The notes beneath the pieces were generated by a model, which saw only the letters and a program-made list of their open reading frames with translations, searched no databases and was not told the origin of the DNA. From the NCBI RefSeq assembly GCF_011390835.1, contig NZ_JAABRQ010000001.1:310001-374000 (forward strand): DNA of 64,000 nt. Direction: 5' to 3'. Numbering within the stretch: the stretch's first letter is position 1; each line of letters opens with the position of its first letter. The stretch comes from Hydrogenophaga sp. (lineage in GTDB: Bacteria; Pseudomonadota; Gammaproteobacteria; Burkholderiales; Burkholderiaceae_C). Positions 18,892 to 28,788 of the stretch are shown here, piece after piece. Both the position numbers and the translations under genes were made by a program.

Positions 18892-20066
18892 CGCAGCTTC
18901 AGGGTCGACAGGCCGACCAGACACAACAACATGGTGATGATCCAGAAGCGCACCACCACCTGCGTTTCTTTCCAGCCCTTTTTCTCGAAGTGGTGGTGCA
19001 GAGGTGCCATCTGGAACAGTCGGCGACCCTGGCCAAAGCGGCGCTTCGTGTACTTGAAGTAGGCCACCTGCGCCATCACAGAGAGCGCTTCGACCACGAA
19101 GATGCCACCCATGATGGCGAGCACGATTTCCTGCCGCACGATGACCGCGATGGTGCCTAGAGCGCCACCCAGTGCCAGCGCACCAACGTCCCCCATGAAC
19201 ACCTGGGCTGGGTGCGTGTTGAACCACAGGAAGGCCAGACCCGCACCGGCCATGGCGGAGCAGAAGATCAGTAGCTCACCCGCGCCCGGGATGTGCGGCA
19301 CCAGCAGATAACGCGCGAACACCGCATTGCCCGTGACATAGGCGAACACGCCCAGGGCCGACCCGACCATCACCACCGGCATGATGGCCAGCCCGTCGAG
19401 GCCATCGGTGAGGTTGACCGCGTTGCTGGAGCCGACGATGACCAGATAGGTCATGACCACAAAACCGAATACGCCCAGCGGGTAGCTGATCTCCTTGAAG
19501 AACGGCACCATGAGACCAGCCTGCGGCGGCAGGTCCACGGTGAAGCCCGAGGTGACCCATTCGAAAAACAGCTGCAGCACGCGCAGGTTGTTGGTCTCGG
19601 ACACGCTGAAGACCAGGTAGAAGGCGGCGACCAAGCCAATCACCGACTGCCAGAAATATTTCTCGCGTGAGCGCATACCCTCAGGATCTTTGTGAACAAC
19701 CTTACGCCAGTCGTCTACCCAGCCGATGGCGCCAAAACCCAGCGTCACCAGCAGCACGATCCAGACGAAGCGGTTGGACAGGTCGAACCACAGCAGCGTG
19801 GACAAAGCGATCGAAAACAGAATCAGCACCCCCCCCATGGTCGGCGTGCCGCTCTTGCTGAGGTGGGTCTGCATCGCGTAGTCGCGAATCGGCTGGCCGA
19901 TCTTGAGCGCAGCCAGCCGGCGTATGAAATACGGCCCGGCCACCAGACCCAGGATCAGCGCCGTCATCGCCGCCATCACCGCGCGGAACGTCAGGTACTG
20001 GAATACCCGCAGGAATCCAAACTCCGGCCCGAGCGATTGCAGCCAAAGAGTGAAGCTAAGCAGCAT
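18888..20066 (-). CDS. mraY: Phospho-N-acetylmuramoyl-pentapeptide-transferase MraY
   Basis: A 392-residue polytopic membrane enzyme with about ten helices, forming lipid I from UDP-MurNAc-pentapeptide and undecaprenyl phosphate. Signature segments are [13 protein letters not shown], the aspartate pair in [23 protein letters not shown], and the cytoplasmic loop [12 protein letters not shown]. The Met at 20066 ([12 protein letters not shown]) gives exactly the family's usual length; the longer frame to 20186 is a shadow of murF. The start overlaps the end of murF by 11 bp. Confidence 0.98.
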   Translation of the reverse strand: MLLSFTLWLQSLGPEFGFLRVFQYLTFRAVMAAMTALILGLVAGPYFIRRLAALKIGQPIRDYAMQTHLSKSGTPTMGGVLILFSIALSTLLWFDLSNRFVWIVLLVTLGFGAIGWVDDWRKVVHKDPEGMRSREKYFWQSVIGLVAAFYLVFSVSETNNLRVLQLFFEWVTSGFTVDLPPQAGLMVPFFKEISYPLGVFGFVVMTYLVIVGSSNAVNLTDGLDGLAIMPVVMVGSALGVFAYVTGNAVFARYLLVPHIPGAGELLIFCSAMAGAGLAFLWFNTHPAQVFMGDVGALALGGALGTIAVIVRQEIVLAIMGGIFVVEALSVMAQVAYFKYTKRRFGQGRRLFQMAPLHHHFEKKGWKETQVVVRFWIITMLLCLVGLSTLKLR

Positions 20067-21495
20067 GCGACGCGTCCTTCCGTTCTTCTGGCGAACTTGG
20101 ACCCAACGCCTGCAGCGCCTGCACCACCCGCTCCATGCGCATGAACCGCGAGCCCTTGACCAGCACGCTGCGTGGCGCGGCATCACCCGTTGCGGCCACT
20201 TGGCGGGCTACGTGCGCGCTCAAGGCGTCTACGTCGCTCCAGTGCTCGGGGGCCACCTCGCTGGCGGCCTTCAGCACGGCGCAGGCCTGGCCCATCCAGT
20301 CGCCTGCGCAGTGCACAGCGTCGATGCCGCGCGCACGGGCGTGGCGCAATACCTCTAGATGGAACGCCAGCCCTTGCTCGCCGACTTCGCCCATGTCGCC
20401 CACGGCCAGCAGGCGCGGCGCCGGCAGCTCGGCCAGCACGTCGATGGCCGCGATCACCGAGTCCGGGTTCGCGTTGTAGCTGTCGTCGATCAGGGTCAGG
20501 CGGCGATCGGTCAGCGTCACGGCTAGCGCGCGCGAGCGCCCGCCGACGGACTCGAAGGCATTCAAACCCTGGGCGATGGCGGCCAGCGGCACGCCGCCGG
20601 CCAGCGCGCAGGCTGCAGCGGCCATGGCGTTGCGCAGGTTGTGGCGCCCGGCCACCTGCAGGCGGCAGTGCGATTCGCCCTGCGGCGTGGCGAACCGCAC
20701 TGCCCAGGCATCGCCCTGCCACTCGGCGCTGAGCACATGCACGGCAGCCGAGGTATCGCGGTCGCTGAAGTCGATCACCCGGCGCGGGCCGGCGAGCTCG
20801 CGCCAGACCGGCGTGTGGTCGTCGTCGCTGGGGAACACGGCCACACCATCAGCAGCCAGGGTCTCGATCACGGCGCCGTTCTCCCGCGCCACCGCTTTCA
20901 CCGACAACATGAACTCCTGGTGTTCGCGCTGGGCGTTGTTGACCAGGGCCACGGTGGGCTGGGCCATGGCCGCCAGGGTGGCGATCTCGCCCGGGTGGTT
21001 CATGCCTAGCTCAACCACGGAAAGCCGATGCGATGAGGTAAGGGTCAGCAGTGTGAGCGGCACACCGATGTCGTTGTTGAAGTTGCCGCGGGTGGCATGC
21101 GCTGCATCGCCTACAGCGGCTCGCAGGATGGACGCGATCATCTGGGTGACCGTGGTCTTGCCGTTGCTGCCGGTCACGGCGATCAGCGGCAGGGTGAACT
21201 GCGCTCGCCAGCGCTGCGCGAGCTGACCGAGCGCCAGGCGCGTGTCGGGCACCTCAACACCCGGCAGGTCCGCTGCAGCCAGGCCGTTATGTGCGATGGC
21301 GGCGACCGCGCCTTGCGCCTGAGCTTTCGGCAGGAAATCGTGGGCGTCGAAGCGCTCGCCCTGTAGGGCCACGAACAAGTCACCCGGCCTCAGGCTGCGG
21401 GTGTCGGTATGCACGCGGGTGATGGCGAGCTCGCCAGGTGACCCCACCGCTCGAGCACCCGGCAATTCAATGAGTATTTGAGCCAGGGTCATCAT
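20056..21495 (-). CDS. murF: UDP-N-acetylmuramoyl-tripeptide--D-alanyl-D-alanine ligase MurF
   Basis: The last Mur ligase, 479 residues, adding D-Ala-D-Ala to the UDP-MurNAc-tripeptide. It shows [20 protein letters not shown] at the N-terminus, the P-loop [11 protein letters not shown], the central [12 protein letters not shown], and [12 protein letters not shown] in the C-terminal domain. Its start overlaps the murE stop by 4 bp, and its end overlaps mraY by 11 bp. Two adjacent Met codons (MMTL) leave a one-residue doubt about the start. Confidence 0.97.
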   Translation of the reverse strand: MMTLAQILIELPGARAVGSPGELAITRVHTDTRSLRPGDLFVALQGERFDAHDFLPKAQAQGAVAAIAHNGLAAADLPGVEVPDTRLALGQLAQRWRAQFTLPLIAVTGSNGKTTVTQMIASILRAAVGDAAHATRGNFNNDIGVPLTLLTLTSSHRLSVVELGMNHPGEIATLAAMAQPTVALVNNAQREHQEFMLSVKAVARENGAVIETLAADGVAVFPSDDDHTPVWRELAGPRRVIDFSDRDTSAAVHVLSAEWQGDAWAVRFATPQGESHCRLQVAGRHNLRNAMAAAACALAGGVPLAAIAQGLNAFESVGGRSRALAVTLTDRRLTLIDDSYNANPDSVIAAIDVLAELPAPRLLAVGDMGEVGEQGLAFHLEVLRHARARGIDAVHCAGDWMGQACAVLKAASEVAPEHWSDVDALSAHVARQVAATGDAAPRSVLVKGSRFMRMERVVQALQALGPSSPEERKDASHAA

Positions 21496-23030
21496 GCGTC
21501 CGCTCCTTGCGGCTGTGCACGGCGGGCCAGCGCCGCAGCGGCTTTATCGCTGTCGGAGAAAGGGCGCTTGCTGCCCTGGATCTCTTGATAGTCTTCGTGG
21601 CCCTTGCCCGCGATCAACACCACGTCACCCGGCAATGCACGCTGGATCGCGATCGCTATCGCTTGGGCTCGGTCGACCTCGACCAGCGCCCGATCGGCCT
21701 GGGCGAGGCCCGCCTGCATCTGCTGCAGGATAAGCATCGGATCTTCGCTGCGCGGGTTATCGCTGGTGAGCACCACCTGAGCGGCATCCCGCTCGGCCAC
21801 AGCGGCTATGAGGGGCCGCTTGCCGGCATCTCGGTCACCACCACAACCGATCACCACCCACAGCGAACCGCCGCGCTGACGCGCCAGTGGCTGCAGCGCC
21901 TGCAGCGCTTTTTCCAGCGCGTCTGGCGTGTGGGCGTAATCCACCAGCACCAGCGGCAGCTCGGCGCCAGCCGGCACCTGTTCCATGCGGCCCGGCACCG
22001 GCGTGAGCTGGCCGCAAGCGTGCACCGCATCGGCCAGCGGCCAGCCTAGTGCGCGCGCGGCACCCAGCACACACAGCAGGTTCGACAGGTTGTATCGCCC
22101 CACCAGCGGCAGGCTCAGCGGATGCGACGCCACCACCACGCCCGCGGTATCGCGCTCGACCACTGTCATACGCATGCCCTGGCGGGTGACCGCCACGCCG
22201 GCCGCGCTCAGGCGGGGTACCGCCGCGGCGCCTTCAAAACCCACCGTCCAGACGTCGATGCCGCGTGCGCGCACCCGCTGAACGAGCTCTTCGCCCTTGG
22301 CATCGTCGAGGTTGATCACCGCCGAGCTAAGACCCGGCCAATCGAACAGCATGGCCTTGGCTGCCCAGTAGGCGTCCATGCTCCCGTGGAAATCCAGGTG
22401 ATCCTGGGTGAAGTTGGTGAACACGGCTACGCGCAGGCGGGTGGCATTCAGCCGCGCTTCGACCAAACCGATCGACGAAGCTTCAATGGCGCAGGCGCTC
22501 ACGCCTCCGTCGACCATCTGGCGCAGGTTGGCCTGCAGTGTGACCGGGTCGGGTGTGGTCAGGCCGGCGGGAACCAGCGGAGCAGCCGGTGCGCGTGCGG
22601 TGGGCGGCTGACCCATACCAAGCGTGCCCACCACGGCGCATGGTCGCCCGAGGGCTGAGAGCAGTTGCGCGGTCCACCAGGCGCAAGAGGTTTTGCCGTT
22701 GGTGCCGGTGACGGCCACCATCTCCAGCGCGGCACTGGGCTCGCCAAAAAAGGCGCTGGCGATCGGACCGGCAAGGGCCTTGAGGCCAGGCACCACGAGC
22801 ACACGTTCGTCGGCTATCCCAAACACGTCCAGGCCTTCGCGCTCCACCAGCGCCGCAGCGGCGCCCGCTGCCAGCGCGCCGGCCACAAAGCGCCTCCCAT
22901 CGGTCGCGGCGCCGGGCCAGGCCACAAAGCCGTCACCCGACTGCAAGCGGCGACTGTCGCTCTGCAGCGTGCCTTGCACGCGTTCCTGGAGCCAGGCGGC
23001 GATGGCGGTGGGTTGGTCCAACGTTCGCAT
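21492..23030 (-). CDS. murE: UDP-N-acetylmuramoyl-L-alanyl-D-glutamate--2,6-diaminopimelate ligase MurE
   Basis: A 512-residue Mur ligase. The P-loop is GTNGKTSCAWW, followed by EASSIGLVEARLN and NFTQDHLDFHGSM. The motif DNPRSEDP near the C-terminus is the signature for meso-diaminopimelate as the third amino acid, so the cell wall should be of the ordinary Gram-negative type. This fits the presence of dapF at 34937. The start shares one base with the ftsI stop (TGATG arrangement). Confidence 0.97.
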   Translation of the reverse strand: MRTLDQPTAIAAWLQERVQGTLQSDSRRLQSGDGFVAWPGAATDGRRFVAGALAAGAAAALVEREGLDVFGIADERVLVVPGLKALAGPIASAFFGEPSAALEMVAVTGTNGKTSCAWWTAQLLSALGRPCAVVGTLGMGQPPTARAPAAPLVPAGLTTPDPVTLQANLRQMVDGGVSACAIEASSIGLVEARLNATRLRVAVFTNFTQDHLDFHGSMDAYWAAKAMLFDWPGLSSAVINLDDAKGEELVQRVRARGIDVWTVGFEGAAAVPRLSAAGVAVTRQGMRMTVVERDTAGVVVASHPLSLPLVGRYNLSNLLCVLGAARALGWPLADAVHACGQLTPVPGRMEQVPAGAELPLVLVDYAHTPDALEKALQALQPLARQRGGSLWVVIGCGGDRDAGKRPLIAAVAERDAAQVVLTSDNPRSEDPMLILQQMQAGLAQADRALVEVDRAQAIAIAIQRALPGDVVLIAGKGHEDYQEIQGSKRPFSDSDKAAAALARRAQPQGADA

Positions 23031-24787
23031 CAGAACGATTCCTCGACCAGCTCGGTGACGATCTGCGGTTTGACATTCATATCGGGCTGCACGCCCAGAA
23101 TGCGCAAGGTCTGCTGTACCGTTTCGCTGAACACCGGTGCCGCCACGAGACCGCCGTAATACACGCCGTTGGTAGGCTCGTCGACCATCACCGCGACGAT
23201 GATGCGCGGCTGGTCTACCGGTGCCAGGCCCACGAAAAAGCTACGGTATTTCTTGTCGGCGTAGCCCTTGCCTTCCTGCTTGCGCGCGGTTCCGGTCTTG
23301 CCCCCCACCGAATAGCCCATAGTCTGAGCCTGCGGTGCGGTGCCGCCAGAGGCGGTCGCCATCTCCAGCATCTTGCGTACCGCGCGCGCGTTCTGCGCGC
23401 TGAACACATGCACGCCGGTGGCGGGTGTGTCGGTCTTGAGCATGCTGACCGGAATCAACTCGCCGTCTCGCGCGAAGACGGTGTAGGCCTGCGCCAGCTG
23501 GAACAGCGAGGCTGACAGGCCGTAGCCGTAGCTCATAGTCGCCTGTTCGATCGGGCGCCACGACTTGTAGGGCCGCAGGCGCCCGCTCACCGAGCCCGGG
23601 AACGGCAACTGCGGCTTCTGCCCGAAGCCAGCCTGGGCATAGGTCTCCCACATTTCGCGCGGCTGCATCTGCATCGCCAGCTTGACCGTGCCGACGTTGC
23701 TTGACTTCTGGATCACCTCGTTGACGGTGAGCACGCCGTGCGGGTGCGAGTCGGAAATGGTGGAGCCTCCGATCTGGATGCGCCCGGGCGCGGTCTGGAT
23801 CGGCGTGGTCGGCTTGACCATGCCTTTTTCCAGCGCCAGCGCGGCGATGAAGGGCTTCATGGTTGAGCCGGGCTCAAAACTGTCCGTGAGCGCGCGGTTG
23901 CGCAGCTGCTCGCCGCTCAGGTTGCGGCGGCGGTTGGGGTCAAAACTCGGGTAGTTAGCCAGTGCCAGCACCTCACCCGTGACGGCGTCGAGCACCACCA
24001 CGCTGCCGGCGCGTGCCTTGTGGGTCCGGACCGCCTCCCTCAGTTTCTGGTAGGCAAAGTACTGCACTTTGCTGTCGATGGAGAGCTGAAGATCGGGACC
24101 GTCCACGGGCGGGATCACATCGCGCACGTCTTCCACCACCCGGCCCAGCCGGTCCTTGATCACACGCCGAGAGCCGTTCTTGCCCGAGAGCTGTTTGTTG
24201 AACGCGAGCTCCACGCCTTCCTGGCCGCGGTCCTCCACATTGGTGAAGCCCACCACATGGGCTGCGGCTTCGCCTTCAGGGTACTCGCGCTTGTACTCGC
24301 GGCGCTGATAGATGCCCTTGATGTCGAGCGCGGCAATCTGCTTGGCCACCGGCTCGTCGACCTGGCGCTTGATCCAGACAAAAGTCTTGTCTTCGTTGGC
24401 CATACGCTTCTTCAGGTCGGCCAGCGGCATCTCCAGCAACTTGGCCAGCTCGCGCATCTTGGGGTGCGCCTTGTCCACGTCCTCGGGAATCGCCCAGATG
24501 CTCTGGGCGACCACGCTGGAGGCCAGGATCAGACCGTTGCGATCCAGCACGCGACCGCGGTTGGCCGGCAGTTCCAGCGTGCGGGCGAAGCGCACCTCTC
24601 CCTGGCGCTGGAAAAAGTCGTTGCCGAACACCTGGACATACGCCGCGCGGGCACCCAGTCCTGCGAAGACAATCGCCAGCGATGCCACGATGAACTTGCT
24701 GCGCCACATGGGCGTCTTGCTCGCCAGCAAGGGGCTCGCGCTGTAGTTGATGCTGCGGCTGCCGCCGCGGTCGTTGCGGCGGCTCAT
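23030..24787 (-). CDS. ftsI: Peptidoglycan D,D-transpeptidase FtsI (PBP3)
   Basis: A class B penicillin-binding protein of 585 residues that crosslinks septal peptidoglycan. A short basic N-terminal tail precedes one membrane helix (about residues 30-50). The dimerisation/pedestal domain follows (RGRVLDRNGLILA near 78). The transpeptidase motifs are STMK with nucleophile Ser308 and Lys311, SSN at 362-364, and KTGT at 497-500. It is the partner of FtsW, also in this cluster. It overlaps ftsL by 4 bp and murE by 1 bp. Confidence 0.98.
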   Translation of the reverse strand: MSRRNDRGGSRSINYSASPLLASKTPMWRSKFIVASLAIVFAGLGARAAYVQVFGNDFFQRQGEVRFARTLELPANRGRVLDRNGLILASSVVAQSIWAIPEDVDKAHPKMRELAKLLEMPLADLKKRMANEDKTFVWIKRQVDEPVAKQIAALDIKGIYQRREYKREYPEGEAAAHVVGFTNVEDRGQEGVELAFNKQLSGKNGSRRVIKDRLGRVVEDVRDVIPPVDGPDLQLSIDSKVQYFAYQKLREAVRTHKARAGSVVVLDAVTGEVLALANYPSFDPNRRRNLSGEQLRNRALTDSFEPGSTMKPFIAALALEKGMVKPTTPIQTAPGRIQIGGSTISDSHPHGVLTVNEVIQKSSNVGTVKLAMQMQPREMWETYAQAGFGQKPQLPFPGSVSGRLRPYKSWRPIEQATMSYGYGLSASLFQLAQAYTVFARDGELIPVSMLKTDTPATGVHVFSAQNARAVRKMLEMATASGGTAPQAQTMGYSVGGKTGTARKQEGKGYADKKYRSFFVGLAPVDQPRIIVAVMVDEPTNGVYYGGLVAAPVFSETVQQTLRILGVQPDMNVKPQIVTELVEESF

Positions 24788-25074
24788 GGGCGCTGCTCCG
24801 GAGCGGTGGCGGCAGGCAGCGTCACGTACTGCGTGATGCCCGGGGTGACCGGGCGCATTTGCAGCTGGCGCGTGGCGAGCTGCTGCACCCGGGCCGACGC
24901 AGCCTGACCGCGTTTTTGCACCACCAGCTGCTCATGCTCGGCGTCGAACTTGCGCGCTTGCGCATGCCCTTTGTCCAGCGCCGCATACAGTCGACGCGAT
25001 TCGTACTGCGTGTGCACCAGGTAGAACGCACTGACCATCACCGCAGCCAGCAACATGAGGTTGAGTCGAATCAT
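24784..25074 (-). CDS. ftsL: Cell division protein FtsL
   Basis: A 96-residue bitopic membrane protein with a very short cytoplasmic end, one membrane helix (about residues 4-20, [16 protein letters not shown]) and a periplasmic coiled coil (about 25-75). FtsL forms a complex with FtsB and FtsQ that activates FtsWI. Sequence conservation in this family is weak; identification rests on size, topology and its exact position between rsmH and ftsI, overlapping each by 4 bp. Confidence 0.93.
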   Translation of the reverse strand: MIRLNLMLLAAVMVSAFYLVHTQYESRRLYAALDKGHAQARKFDAEHEQLVVQKRGQAASARVQQLATRQLQMRPVTPGITQYVTLPAATAPEQRP

Positions 25075-26006
25075 GATCCGACCCCCACATCAACTTCCGT
25101 ACGCGTGGCTACTCGCATCACGGCGCTACGGGCGCGCGGATTGACCTGAACCTCTGCGTCGCCTGGCATGATGCGAAAGACTTCAGCCAGCGGCATGGGC
25201 GCGGGTTCGGCGAACGGCACGCGGCGGTCAACTACGGTGCGGGACTGGCGCGCCATGAACTGCTTGACCATGCGGTCTTCCAGCGAGTGAAAACTGATCA
25301 CCACCAAACGTCCCTGGGCTCGCAGCACGGACAAGCTCGCGTTCAGCGCTTGTTGCAGCTCTTCAAGCTCGGCGTTGATGAAAATCCGAAGAGCCTGAAA
25401 TGTGCGCGTTGCAGGGTCCTTGCCCGGCTCGCGGGTTTTGACCGCGCCAGCCACGACTTCGGCCAGCTCACGGGTGGTTCGAAGAGGGCCCCGTTCCTGT
25501 CGGCGACGATCAATCGCCTTTGCAACCGATTGAGCAAACCGTTCTTCGCCATAGTCACGTATGACCTCCGTGAGGGTAGGGACGTCGGCCGTTTCCAGCC
25601 ACTGAGCCACGCTCTGGCCGCGCGTGGTGTCCATGCGCATATCCAGAGGACCATCGTGACGAAACGAAAAACCCCGCTCGGGGTTGTCGATCTGCGGTGA
25701 GCTCACCCCCAGATCCATCAAAACCCCATCGACACTGGCCGATCCCAGATCGCCCAGATGAGCAAAGCCCTCGTGGCGGATGGCAATGCGCTGATCGCTG
25801 GCAGCCCATTCTTGGGCGGCAGCAATGGCCTGCGGGTCCTTGTCGATGACAGTCAGGCGCCCCTGAGGTGAGAGCCGCTGCAGGATGGCGCGCGCATGCC
25901 CACCGCGGCCGAAGGTCGCATCGACATAGTGTCCGTCGGGGTTGATGGCGAGGGCTTGCACAGCTTCGTTCAACAGGACGGTCTGGTGGCTCCATGGGTC
26001 TTGCAC
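25071..26006 (-). CDS. rsmH: 16S rRNA (cytosine1402-N4)-methyltransferase RsmH
   Basis: A 311-residue SAM-dependent methyltransferase (formerly MraW) that modifies C1402 in the decoding centre of 16S rRNA. It shows [13 protein letters not shown], the SAM-binding [34 protein letters not shown], and [14 protein letters not shown] near the C-terminus. It begins 9 bp after mraZ and overlaps ftsL by 4 bp. Length is normal. Confidence 0.98.
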   Translation of the reverse strand: MQDPWSHQTVLLNEAVQALAINPDGHYVDATFGRGGHARAILQRLSPQGRLTVIDKDPQAIAAAQEWAASDQRIAIRHEGFAHLGDLGSASVDGVLMDLGVSSPQIDNPERGFSFRHDGPLDMRMDTTRGQSVAQWLETADVPTLTEVIRDYGEERFAQSVAKAIDRRRQERGPLRTTRELAEVVAGAVKTREPGKDPATRTFQALRIFINAELEELQQALNASLSVLRAQGRLVVISFHSLEDRMVKQFMARQSRTVVDRRVPFAEPAPMPLAEVFRIMPGDAEVQVNPRARSAVMRVATRTEVDVGVGS

Positions 26007-26015
26007 CGCGGGCCT

Positions 26016-26441
26016 TCAGAATGAGAGGCGCTTGAGCGCCTCCGGCATGTCGCCCTTCATTGCCTCAGCCTCCTGGGCGGCGTAGGTCTCTGCGTCCCAC
26101 AGCTCGAAAAAGCTGCCCATGCCTAGCAGCACGGATTCCTTCGATATCCCGGTTTTGGCGCGCAATTCGGGCGAGATCAGCACCCGCCCCGCAGCATCCA
26201 TCTCCACATTCATGGCATTGCCGAGGAAATAGCGGCGGTGCCAGATCGCATCCATGGGCAGACTGGCAATCTGGTCGCTGAACGACTTCCACTCGGTGCG
26301 ACGGAATATCATCAGACACCCGTGTGGGTGGCGCGTGATGGTGAGCTGGTTCTGGTCCTCTATCAGGGCGTCACGGTACCGGGTCGGCACAGACAGCCGC
26401 CCCTTGGCATCGAGATTGAGAGAAGAAATACCCTGAAACAC
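26016..26441 (-). CDS. mraZ: Transcriptional regulator MraZ
   Basis: A 141-residue protein with two SpoVT/AbrB-like repeats: [15 protein letters not shown] (residues 10-24) and [14 protein letters not shown] (81-94). MraZ forms rings and represses its own operon by binding short direct repeats near the promoter. The gene starts with GTG at 26441, with AGGA about 8 bp before it. Four CACT-type repeats spaced exactly 10 bp lie 20-54 bp upstream, which supports autoregulation of the cluster. Confidence 0.97.
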   Translation of the reverse strand: MFQGISSLNLDAKGRLSVPTRYRDALIEDQNQLTITRHPHGCLMIFRRTEWKSFSDQIASLPMDAIWHRRYFLGNAMNVEMDAAGRVLISPELRAKTGISKESVLLGMGSFFELWDAETYAAQEAEAMKGDMPEALKRLSF

Positions 26442-26789
26442 CTAGATCAGTCCTGAAAAAACACTTTTCACCACTTAATTGCACTTTTTCCCACTGTAGC
26501 AGCAAAATTCTGCAGTGCAAGCGCGTGGCTACATATTTTTTCAATGAAATCAACCACTTAGAGCGGTTTTGAGAGGCTCTTTCGGTATGAAATCTTTAGT
26601 AAAAGCAAGCACTTACAGCGCCCAGTGCATGTGATGCTTCAAACCCAGGCGCTGCAGAAGCCTGTGCAAAATCTCACGGGAAGTCCGCTGCGCCCGGCCG
26701 ACGACACAGGCGCACAAATCGCCTCTGCCGATTTCGGCAAGCGCCGATGCCCCGGCGACGGGCTCACCGCACCGCGATCGAGTCGCAGT
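26442..26789 (-). promoter_or_regulatory. mraZ: mra promoter region
   Basis: A 348-bp intergenic region between the hslU stop and mraZ. The part near mraZ is AT-rich and carries the MraZ boxes and a candidate promoter: TTGCAC at 26515-26520 and TACAGT at 26493-26498 (minus strand), 16 bp apart. The -10 element overlaps the first MraZ box. The half near hslU contains TTGCCGAAATCGGCA-type dyad symmetry but no T-run, so it is only a weak terminator candidate. A 70-residue open frame crossing from hslU looks non-coding. Confidence 0.6.
26461..26495 (-). promoter_or_regulatory. mraZ: MraZ-binding direct repeats (four boxes, 10-bp period)
   Basis: On the minus strand the sequence reads AGTGGGAAAA, AGTGCAATTA, AGTGGTGAAA, AGTGTTTTTT, four AGTG units starting every 10 bp (CACT at 26462, 26472, 26482 and 26492 on the plus strand). 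Known MraZ operators are runs of short G-rich boxes with the same helical-turn spacing ahead of mraZ. The first box overlaps the candidate -10 element, as expected for repression. Confidence 0.75.
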
Positions 26790-28127
26790 TCAGAGGATGT
26801 AGCGGGAAAGGTCCTCGCTGCGGCTGAGCTCGGCCAGCCTGCCATCGACATAGGCGGCGTCGATGGTCAGGGTTTTGCCCTGCCAGGTGGTCGCACCAAA
26901 GCTCACCTCGTCGAGCAGGTGCTCCATCACCGTGGCCAGCCGACGAGCGCCGATGTTTTCGGTGCGCTCGTTGACATCGCAGGCGATCTGGGCGAGCCGC
27001 AGAATGCCCTCGGACTGGAACTGCAGCGTCACGCCCTCGGTGGCGAGCAAGGCCTGGTACTGACGCACCAGCGAGGCGTGCGTCTGGGTGAGGATGGCTT
27101 CGAAGTCGCTCACCGATAGCGACTGCAATTGCACCCGGATCGGGAAGCGCCCCTGCAGCTCGGGGATAAGGTCGCTGGGTTTGCTGAGGTGAAACGCACC
27201 ACTGGCGATAAACAAAATGTGATCGGTCTTCACCGGACCGTATTTGGTGGTCACAGTCGTGCCCTCCACCAGCGGCAGCAGATCGCGCTGCACGCCCTGG
27301 CGCGACACCTCAGCGCTGCCCGACTCGTTGCGCGAAGCCACCTTGTCGATCTCGTCGATGAAGACAATGCCATTCTGCTCGGTATTTTGCAGCGCGCGCT
27401 GCTTGATGTCCTCTTCGTTAACCAGTTTGCCCGCTTCTTCGTCGATCAGCAGCGGCATAGCCTCTTCGATCTTCAGGCGCCGGGTACGCCGCTTATCCTG
27501 ACCCATCTGACTGAACATGCCGCGCAGCTGCTCGGCCATGTCTTCCATACCCGCCGGACCCATGATGTCCACGGTGGGACGGGGCTCGGCCAGCTCGATC
27601 TCGATCTCGCGATCCGCCAGCTGGCCTTCGCGCAGCTTTTTCCGAAAGGTCTGGCGCGCCGTGCTCTCGCTGCTGGCGACCACATCACCGGCGCCCGGTG
27701 CTGCGTGCCTGGGTGGTGGAATCAGCACGTCCAGAATACGGTCTTCGGCGGCATCTTCAGCCCGCGCGCGTTGCTCGCGCACAGCGGCATCGCGCGTCTG
27801 CTTGATAGCGATCTCGACCAGGTCGCGGATGATGGCGTCCACATCCTTGCCCACATAGCCGACCTCGGTGTACTTGGTCGCCTCGACCTTGATAAAAGGT
27901 GCGTCGGCCAGCGCCGCCAGGCGGCGCGCAATCTCGGTCTTGCCCACGCCGGTAGGACCGATCATAAGGATGTTCTTGGGCGTGATTTCGGGCCTCAGCT
28001 GAGCATCCACCTGCTGGCGGCGCCAACGGTTGCGCAGGGCGATGGCCACCGCACGCTTGGCACCCTGCTGGCCGATGATAAAGCGGTCGAGTTCGGAAAC
28101 GATTTCCTGGGGCGTCATGGAAGACAT
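26790..28127 (-). CDS. hslU: ATP-dependent protease ATPase subunit HslU
   Basis: The AAA+ unfoldase of the HslUV protease. From the ATG at 28127 ([20 protein letters not shown]) it has 445 residues, the usual length; an upstream GTG at 28154 would add nine non-conserved residues. Walker A is GPTGVGKTE, Walker B is [11 protein letters not shown], and the pore motif is GYVGKD. The variable I-domain lies between them. The C-terminus SRYIL is the tail that docks into HslV. It follows hslV after 92 bp on the same strand. Confidence 0.98.
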   Translation of the reverse strand: MSSMTPQEIVSELDRFIIGQQGAKRAVAIALRNRWRRQQVDAQLRPEITPKNILMIGPTGVGKTEIARRLAALADAPFIKVEATKYTEVGYVGKDVDAIIRDLVEIAIKQTRDAAVREQRARAEDAAEDRILDVLIPPPRHAAPGAGDVVASSESTARQTFRKKLREGQLADREIEIELAEPRPTVDIMGPAGMEDMAEQLRGMFSQMGQDKRRTRRLKIEEAMPLLIDEEAGKLVNEEDIKQRALQNTEQNGIVFIDEIDKVASRNESGSAEVSRQGVQRDLLPLVEGTTVTTKYGPVKTDHILFIASGAFHLSKPSDLIPELQGRFPIRVQLQSLSVSDFEAILTQTHASLVRQYQALLATEGVTLQFQSEGILRLAQIACDVNERTENIGARRLATVMEHLLDEVSFGATTWQGKTLTIDAAYVDGRLAELSRSEDLSRYIL

Positions 28128-28219
28128 GGGGCAAAAACCTTGATCAAGAATCACCGATGTCGCGGCTGCCGTCTTTCGACCTTGCGGGCGGGGCGATCGG
28201 TGTCACGCGCCGCGCGCGC

Positions 28220-28765
28220 TCACAGCACCTCGACCGTGTGGTGCATGTTGGTGTAGATGCAGAGCTCGCCGGCGATGGCCAGCGACTTGCGAACGATGTC
28301 TTCGGCACTCAGATCGGTGTGGTCGAGCAGCCCTTTGGCGGCGGCCTGGGCATAGGCACCGCCCGAGCCGATGGCGACGATGCCGTGCTCGGGCTCCAGC
28401 ACGTCGCCATTGCCGGTGATGATGAGCGACGCACTGCGGTCGGCCACCGCCAACATCGCTTCCAGGCGACGCAACACGCGGTCGGTGCGCCAGTCTTTGG
28501 TGAGCTCAATGGCGGCGCGCACCAGGTGCCCTTGGTGCTTTTCCAGCTTCGCCTCGAAACGTTCAAACAAGGTGAAGGCGTCGGCCGTCGCGCCGGCAAA
28601 ACCCGCCAACACCTGATCGTGGTGCAACCGGCGCACCTTGCGCGCCGTACCCTTGACCACGATGTTGCCCAGCGTGACCTGGCCATCTCCACCGATGGCC
28701 ACCTGCACGCCCTCTGTCGTGTTGCGCCGGACGCAAAGGATGGTGGTGCCGTGAAGCGATTCCAT
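28220..28765 (-). CDS. hslV: ATP-dependent protease proteolytic subunit HslV
   Basis: A 181-residue N-terminal threonine hydrolase related to proteasome beta subunits. After the propeptide MESLHG the catalytic Thr begins the mature chain (TTILCVRRN). The conserved GDGQVTLGN and the C-terminal ALGSGGAYA-type segment [16 protein letters not shown] are present. HslV forms double hexameric rings capped by HslU. The start lies 23 bp after the stop of the STAS-domain gene. I do not see a sigma-32 promoter directly ahead of it. Confidence 0.98.
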   Translation of the reverse strand: MESLHGTTILCVRRNTTEGVQVAIGGDGQVTLGNIVVKGTARKVRRLHHDQVLAGFAGATADAFTLFERFEAKLEKHQGHLVRAAIELTKDWRTDRVLRRLEAMLAVADRSASLIITGNGDVLEPEHGIVAIGSGGAYAQAAAKGLLDHTDLSAEDIVRKSLAIAGELCIYTNMHHTVEVL

Positions 28766-28788
28766 GTAGAGGCCGCCCGTGACCGGGC

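Noticed and set aside
17077..19227. A longer MurD reading frame extending to 19227
   Set aside because: The part upstream of 18891 is antisense-free but lies inside mraY in another frame and is rich in Gly, Arg and His without MurD features; the ATG at 18891 overlaps the mraY stop as in the rest of the cluster.
26730..26760. Dyad TGCCGA-TTTCGGCA as a terminator of hslU
   Set aside because: The stem is short and there is no T-run on the minus strand after it; I kept it only as a note in the intergenic entry.
26639..26851. A 70-residue minus-strand frame between hslU and mraZ
   Set aside because: It overlaps the end of hslU in another frame, has skewed Ser/Arg/Pro composition and no ribosome-binding site.
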